In this document: positions 59,203 to 64,000 of the stretch, piece after piece
How positions within the stretch are numbered: the first letter of the stretch is position 1
Layout of the letters: every line of letters starts with the position of its first letter
Source of the DNA: Isoetes taiwanensis
Taxonomy: Eukaryota > Streptophyta > Lycopodiopsida > Isoetales > Isoetaceae
DNA length: 64,000 bases
Direction of reading: 5' to 3'
Assembly (NCBI GenBank): GCA_021234155.1
Contig: JAJEKV010000005.1
Coordinates: 10,536,572 to 10,600,571, forward strand
Program-made: the position numbers and the translations under genes
Notes under the pieces: model-generated
What the model was told of the DNA's origin: nothing
The model's database searches: none
What the model saw: the letters and a program-made list of their open reading frames with translations, nothing else

Positions 59203-60165
59203 ATGGCTTGCGAGATTTCGCAGGGGAATGATCTTCAGTGCGTCCCTCTGTTGCAGGGTGCCCCTTTAAGTATATCAGTACAAGAAAAAGAGTTCCTCAA
59301 TGTTTTTACTAAGAACTCTGAAGATCGGAGAAAATTTCGAGATCTGAAGGTATTTTGAAAAGAGTTTTATACTTCCATTGAAAGGGTTTTGTACTTCCAT
59401 TGAAAGGGTTTTATACAATGGGTTGACACTCATGACTGCACTTTGCAAGGGAATGTAGTCAGCTGTTGCAGGAGCTGCTCTGTTTACCTACCTGAAACTA
59501 AGCATTATGCTTCATCTGTTTAGAACATGTAATTGCATAGGCTTCACTTTAGATGGCCGTGAAGCCCCTTTTTAGTGAGAGGACAATTTGCCTCTAGGAG
59601 CTCTAACACCAGAGGGTGTCACGTGCCAAATAGCCCCATTCGCCATCCAGCTCCTTGATCTTGTTGCAATACGCGGGGACTTATCTGCTGATTCTAGCCG
59701 CTTGTAATGGTTGTTTCATATGTGCTAATTTATTCATTTATTTATATTGAAACACATCTAACTGTTAAGCTCTTATTAGGCAGTAAGCACATCTGGTTTC
59801 CATTCTGATGATATATACACAGGCGATGGATCTCATGATCTGTATGGCCAACCTGCAAGAAGGCCAAAAACTGGTGGCTGGAAGACATGCTTTTTCATTC
59901 TGGGTAAGTAAGAACATAAAAATTCATACTTGTGTAAGAAGCCTCCCTGTTGGTAGAGTCCTATATTACATTCTTCTATTTATCTCATCACTCAACTCGT
60001 TCTAAGTAAGTAAGAACATAAAAATTCATACTTGTGTAAGAAGCCTCCCTGTTGGTAGAGTCCTATATTACATTCTTCTATTTATCTCATAACTCAACTC
60101 GTTCTAGGAACTGAATGCTGTGAGAGGGTGGCATTTTACGGCATCAACACCAATCTGGTAACAGG
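59203..60165 (+). pseudogene. NPF-C, exons 1-3 inverted onto the plus strand
   Basis: Exon 1 (59203-59349, 147 bases, ATG start MACEISQG), exon 2 (59780-59903, 124 bases) and the first part of exon 3 (60108-60165, ECCERVAFYG with the ExxER motif) are in sense orientation on the plus strand. In copies A and B these exons are on the minus strand. Lengths and splice donors match exactly. Exon 3 breaks off after NTNLVT at about 60165, where unrelated GC-rich DNA begins. The remaining exon 3 sequence is not found in the window. An inversion with one breakpoint in exon 3 and one upstream of exon 1, plus a deletion, explains the layout. Confidence 0.92.
59905..60106. repeat. 102-bp tandem duplication of NPF-C intron 2
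   Basis: TAAGAACATAAAAATTCATAC begins at 59909 and again at 60011. The two 102-base units differ at about one position. The donor at 59904 and the acceptor at 60107 remain usable, so splicing would not be lost. Confidence 0.92.
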
Positions 60166-61194
60166 GGGGTAGAGACCTAGCAGCCTTATGTATGATGCTT
60201 CTAGATAGACCCATAAATACCTATTATATGCGGCCTGTGCATAGAGCCCACTGGACTAAGGGAGTTATGGATTGACTGAGCACCAGATAACGGGATCAGT
60301 GACGAGATGGTGGAATAGTCCTGGCCGAGCGACTCTTGGGGACTTGGGGCGCACTAGGCCTATGGTCGGTCACTTCGTGCGGGCCGGGCATGGGTTCGTC
60401 ACCCCCTGGATCAATGGTGCCGCCCTGATCCTGAAGAGCTGCGGTGTCGGCACGGTTCTTGCTTTGGGGGTTAAAGGCGTGAGCGGGCGTGTGTCGCCAC
60501 AATCCTCTAGTAAGCCCATCGAAGTCAGCGATTTACGGGAAGAGGAGATGTAACCCGACCTTGCCTCATCGGACCGGGGAGATGCAACCTGGAGTAGTCT
60601 CTTCGGGTGATCCCAAGAGTCGTATCGGCGAGCTCTGATCCGCCATAGCTCGATTTAGCCCCTACGCAAAGTATGCACGGGGAGGGGCGGATGGAGTAGT
60701 CAACCCTTAGCCATTATCTTATAGCCAGCCCCGCCATTGTTTATACTTCCGTCTGTATCTATCTTGAGACCCTAGCCGTCAGTATACTTTCCCCATGAGT
60801 CAGAGCTTGGGTAGAAGCTTTCATGTTTTATGGTATATTGATCCTTCTGACGATTCTATGGATGGATGGATTGAGCTACCCTTCGAGGTAGACGTATTAT
60901 TATTGGTGTTAGTTGCTAGTACTGTCATTTAGTTTATATGCTTCCGCTGATGTTAGGAGCCCATAGGGGACGGGCGCGCGAGACACCTCCGTGTCCCTTA
61001 CCGTTCGGGCCATCCCCAGAACGGGATAGATGGAGGGCCCATCCAGTAGACGATACTGGGTGGGGGATTTTCCGTGGAGTATACGGCAGATGCCGTATAT
61101 TGTGCGGGGAGCGTCACAAAGATGAAGAGCAAGAACAGGAGGAACAGCATGAGGAAAAGCCGAGGAAGAGCCTGAAGAACAGATAGATCCTAAA
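60166..61194. other. GC-rich unassigned stretch, possible LTR
   Basis: Markedly richer in G+C than the rest of the window. It starts abruptly at the NPF-C exon 3 break. It has no recognisable domain. A 93-codon plus-strand frame (60272-60553) and an 82-codon frame (60938-61186) resemble nothing I know. ATACGGC-AGAT-GCCGTAT is a perfect hairpin near 61080. It may be LTR or internal sequence of the retroelement to the right. Confidence 0.45.
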
Positions 61195-61341
61195 GCCCAG
61201 CCACTATACCCGGTGTGGCCCAAGCCATCCAAGAAGACGGCCAAGAAGCACAAGGCGGGCGAGAAGCTGTTCAAACTAAAATAGGACATTGAGTACTAGA
61301 AGAAGAAGGCAGCGTATAAGATCTACCTCTGTCGGTAGATC
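61195..61341 (+). pseudogene. H2B-like histone tail fragment
   Basis: In one frame the segment gives KKTAKKHKAGEKLFKLK, a stop, DIEY, a stop, and KKKAAYKIYLCR. This parallels plant H2B, where a lysine-rich tail with KAGKKLPKE is followed by ETYKIYIFKVL at the start of helix 1. Similarity ends there, and the H3-like frame begins 12 bases later in another frame. Two stops show decay. The match is short and low-complexity in part, so it is less certain than the H3 match. Confidence 0.45.
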
Positions 61342-61352
61342 AGATATAATTA

Positions 61353-61766
61353 TTGGCACGTAAGCAGAGAGTACCGAGGTTTGTAAAAAGCGGCCGACCA
61401 AAGTTGAACATCAAGCCTCTACCGCCTCTACCTAAATCTCTGAAGAAGGTCCGCCATGGACCGTATTCCAAGCACAGCTGAGCTTTTTGGGAGATCCCAC
61501 ACTTCTAGAAGTGCACCAATATGCTAATGTGAAAAGCCCCCTTTGAGTGCCTACTCTGGGAGGTTATGCAGGACTTCAAGACCGATTATCAAGTCACACC
61601 AATGATGGTGCAGCCTTGCCAGGAAGCAGTTGAAGCAGAGTTGACTCAACTTTTAAAGGAGGCCAAACTTTGCGCAATTCATGCCAAGAGGGTGACCCTT
61701 ATGCTCAAAAACATGAATTTGACGCGGAGAATAAGGAAGGACAAGAATAGGGAATTTTCTAGTTAG
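61353..61766 (+). pseudogene. Degenerate full-length histone H3-like frame
   Basis: About 137 codons, the length of H3 (136), in a single frame. The tail starts LARKQRVPRFVKSGRPK, parallel to the ARTKQ...KS start of H3, with TTG where ATG should be. HGPYSKHS, then AFWEI, matches the HRYRPGTVALREI region. KAPFECLLWEVMQDFKTD matches KLPFQRLVREIAQDFKTD, and NLCAIHAKRVT of H3 is kept as KLCAIHAKRVTLM, followed by RRIRK. Three in-frame stops lie at 61479, 61506 and 61530. H3 is among the most conserved eukaryotic proteins, so this much change means either long neutral decay or descent from a fast-evolving, element- or virus-borne histone. Confidence 0.85.
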
Positions 61767-61890
61767 AATTTTTGTTAAGTACTATTTAAAGTACTAGCTC
61801 TTTAAATGAGTCAAATTGGCCTATTACACTTTCCAGGACCTAGATTTCTCTAAGTTGCATTCCCGGTACGGAAACCTGGGGAGCCCTGGT
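61767..61890. other. Spacer between H3-like frame and TATA box
   Basis: AT-rich, with AGTACT words repeated near 61777-61796. No feature assigned. Confidence 0.4.
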
Positions 61891-61891
61891 C

Positions 61892-61898
61892 TATATAA
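61892..61898 (+). promoter_or_regulatory. TATA box, likely retroelement promoter
   Basis: CTATATAAGGG, followed by a C/T-rich stretch CTCTTCACCAAAACTCAAGC about 20-35 bases on, is a good plant core promoter and start-site context. An ATG (62000) heads a short frame downstream. It fits an LTR U3/R border, with gag and protease sequence on the same strand. Confidence 0.55.
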
Positions 61899-62183
61899 GG
61901 GAACCCTCTTCACCAAAACTCAAGCTCCCTCTTCTAGACGATTTCCCAATCCTTTTGTTAACTTCTTTACCCCACTTCTCCCGCTATTCCTCATTCCCAT
62001 GGCACCTACCAGCTTCATCGAATGGTATAAACGAATTCGACCACCTTAGGGAGGTCACAGTTGATGAGGTCTTTGAGGTGTTTGACTGCATCTTTAATCT
62101 TCACGCAATATTGTCCAAAACCCCACCTACGTCATCTTCGAGTATGATCGGCAGCTATAACCTTGGGAAGTGAGTCTCCCGCC

Positions 62184-62214
62184 AAGGGGGGGGGGAGGGG
62201 GAGGAGGGTGGATC
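62184..62214. repeat. G-rich simple sequence
   Basis: Runs of G interrupted by single A (GGGGGGGGAGGGGGAGGAGG). A similar GGA microsatellite lies at 63819-63841. Confidence 0.8.
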
Positions 62215-63718
62215 TCTTTGGAGGCAGTTAGTCAGGTGCTCAGTAAGAGTTCGAGAATCAAGAGACAGATTCGGGAAAGGACAACAAATATGCCAGATTA
62301 CATGAGGTGTAAAGTTCAAAGACATAGATATATGTCGACACAGGCAACTTAATTGTATAACTATTATGTGATCAATAAAGTTAATAATGGAACCTTACAA
62401 TCGTGTCTTCCCTTGATTTCTTTTATGATTTGAATAAATCATCATAGTAGCAATACAATAAATGTACATTGTATAAAAATCATGTGTGATTAACAATTGC
62501 AGCTAGAAACTTCGGTTTGGCTACATAGGTCTAGAAGAATCAAGGTTAAGCATGCAATTGGTAGCCAAGGAGCTGACCCCAACAACTATCAACAGGCGCT
62601 TAGTTCAGATGCGCAACTAGATGGTATAATTGGTGCCATGGGTTACTCCATTCATTAGGGGACAGAAGTATGGGCCAATGCAACCACCACCTCCCCATGA
62701 GGCAGAGCAATAGCACGAGAGCCAGCCAGAACATGAGCCTGCAACCGTAGTGTCTAGGAACAGAAAGAGGAAGAGAAGAAACAAGAAAGGCCAGAGCCCT
62801 TCGAGGGTGGGCACCTGTCCAGCAAGCGTTCTTGCTGCTGCTGCTGCACATGACATGCATGCGGCGCAGGTTCAGACCATTCCATCTCGTCTAGCAATTC
62901 ATGCAGAAGTCCAAGTCCAGTTGACCTGGCTTGGAATACCAATGCAGATAGCAAGTTAGAAAGCAGCTTGGAGAGTGAATCAAACAGCTCCCATAATAGG
63001 CACAGGAGCTATAAGGTCGCGTATTATAAAAAAAAAGATAGACAGTGCCATGAGGAATGCGTGATAAACTTGTAAGCTATGTCAGTCCTCAGGAAAGGAT
63101 AGATCAGGCATGAAAACATGAAAGATAATGACATCAGCCAACTGCTAACCTCATTGGACTAGCTCGTATATGCTGGAAAGGGTATACAAAGTCTAATAAG
63201 TTGCGGAGAAATAACTGCAGGTTTAAGACTTTCAGTAAGACCTTCCATAAGCATTATGTTCCTCGCTCGCACACAAGTATTTAGATATAGCAATTCTACT
63301 GCCTAGACTAGGGGGGCTTGTTACTGGCTATGTATACGGAGGAATTTATGAGATTGCAACTAAATGTGCCAAGGATTGCGGAAGGCAGGCAGTGGATAGT
63401 TGTATTGAGGGATTGAACATTAACATCAAGAGGCTAGTCCACGCCATCAATCCTAGAACTATAGGGGAAGCAGAAGATAAGGCATTGAGGTTGGAGGAGG
63501 CACCTCCAATGCCAGCATAGAAGCAATCTGTCTACAACAAAGGCAAGGCCACATGTTCCTATACCCCAAAGCAGGCTAGTATCGGACCTGCAATATAACA
63601 ATACCAGGGGAAGGGGGATAAGGATACCATTCAAGGAACAACATGCAGGGGGATCTTCAGCAAGGAAGTCAATGAAGCATTTTCTGGAGAGAGGGAAGAA
63701 TGCAAAAGGAAAAAGCTA

Positions 63719-63760
63719 TGTTTTAAATGCTTCTAGTTGGGACACCACACTTATGACTGC
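63719..63760 (+). other. CCHC zinc knuckle (gag)
   Basis: Codons give C-x2-C-x4-H-x4-C with one stop inside (TAG at 63734), in a basic context (RKK before the first Cys). Typical of nucleocapsid sequences. Confidence 0.7.
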
Positions 63761-63950
63761 CTTTCATAATGCAAGTAGCATTGGCAGAACCGGAGGGATG
63801 GGAATCCCCAACGAAAATGGAGGAGGAGGAGGAGGAGGAGGCCTGGGATTACATTGAAGGTGAGTGCAGAATCTGCACAGCTATAGAAAAAGAAATGTGG
63901 GGAGTCAGTCAATAATTATTTCAGCCGAGGGTATCATAAATGATAAACCC

Positions 63951-64000
63951 TATGTAATGCCCATAGATACAGGCAGCTCCCACAATCTTGCATATCCTAA
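63951..64000 (+). other. Retroelement aspartic protease N-terminus
   Basis: The codons at 63966-63977 give DTGS, the catalytic triad plus Ser, followed by SHNLAYP. Runs off the window. The frame differs from that of the zinc knuckle, so an indel lies between. Confidence 0.7.

Larger units (their letters stand above)
61900..64000 (+). mobile_element. Decayed LTR-type retroelement, gag and protease region
   Basis: After the promoter-like TATA box there is a long stretch of broken plus-strand frames without recognisable capsid motifs (62000-63600). A CCHC zinc knuckle follows at 63719-63760: C-F-K-C, stop, G-H-H, ending D-C. The window ends in an aspartic-protease start, YVMPIDTGSSHN at 63951-63986, preceded by IIISAEGIIN. 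This order is that of gag-pol of Ty3/gypsy-type elements; a caulimovirus-like pararetrovirus is the alternative. Stops and frame changes show it is dead. Reverse transcriptase would lie beyond the window edge. Confidence 0.65.

Noticed and set aside
60909-61289. 126-codon minus-strand frame across the GC-rich region
   Set aside because: It overlaps the H2B-like segment in antisense; no family match; expected by chance in GC-rich DNA.
62023-62040. Primer-binding site for initiator tRNA-Met
   Set aside because: Only TGGTAT matches; the rest does not follow the usual sequence, so the LTR border stays undefined.

Overview
This window is nuclear DNA from a land plant. The evidence is a plant-type tRNA-Gly(GCC), a PLS-class pentatricopeptide (PPR) gene, intron-containing NPF (NRT1/PTR) transporter genes with ordinary GT-AG introns, and a dense load of plant transposable elements (L1-like LINE, CACTA-type end, MITEs, tailed LINEs, an LTR-type gag/protease remnant). 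The PPR style, the M32 carboxypeptidase fragment and the HUH-type transposon remnant point, by inference only, to a non-seed vascular plant (fern or lycophyte). I cannot name the species.

Layout. 1-2.5 kb: no gene, but a heat-shock-element cluster with a TATA box. 2.5-5.1 kb: PPR gene on the minus strand, damaged at both ends. 5.18 kb: tRNA-Gly. 5.7-10.4 kb: first copy of a segmental duplication carrying a complete five-exon NPF gene (NPF-A, minus). 11.1-16.4 kb: nearly intact L1-type LINE (minus) abutting a CACTA-like end. 18.0-18.8 kb: beta-mannanase gene fragment. 19.7-20.2 kb and 27.9-28.4 kb: two copies of a long-armed MITE. 21.7-27.9 kb: duplication D1, whose sister D2 (43.5-46.6 kb) lacks two LINE insertions present in D1. 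29.0-29.9 kb: fragment of an IBR1/SDRA-like short-chain dehydrogenase. 30.8-35.4 kb: second NPF segmental copy (NPF-B, intact). 35.4-43.5 kb: mostly unrecognised sequence with tandem duplications. 47.3-47.9 kb: M32 carboxypeptidase fragment. 48.4-51.0 kb: decayed transposon protein with an HUH (Rep-type) endonuclease region. 51.5-55.9 kb: two decayed L1-type LINEs. 57.0-60.2 kb: third NPF copy (NPF-C), whose 5' exons are inverted relative to its 3' exons. 60.2-64.0 kb: GC-richer retroelement territory with a degenerate full-length histone H3-like frame, an H2B-like tail, a TATA box, a CCHC zinc knuckle and an aspartic-protease DTGS motif.

How it fits together. The only genes that look functional are NPF-A, NPF-B and the tRNA. 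The NPF copies lie about 25 kb apart (3' ends at 6172, 31099 and 57402), so this is a dispersed tandem array being pulled apart by transposons. Several host genes survive only as fragments, some with introns, suggesting DNA-level capture or duplication. The most unusual items are the histone-like frame beside the retroelement and the HUH-endonuclease transposon remnant.
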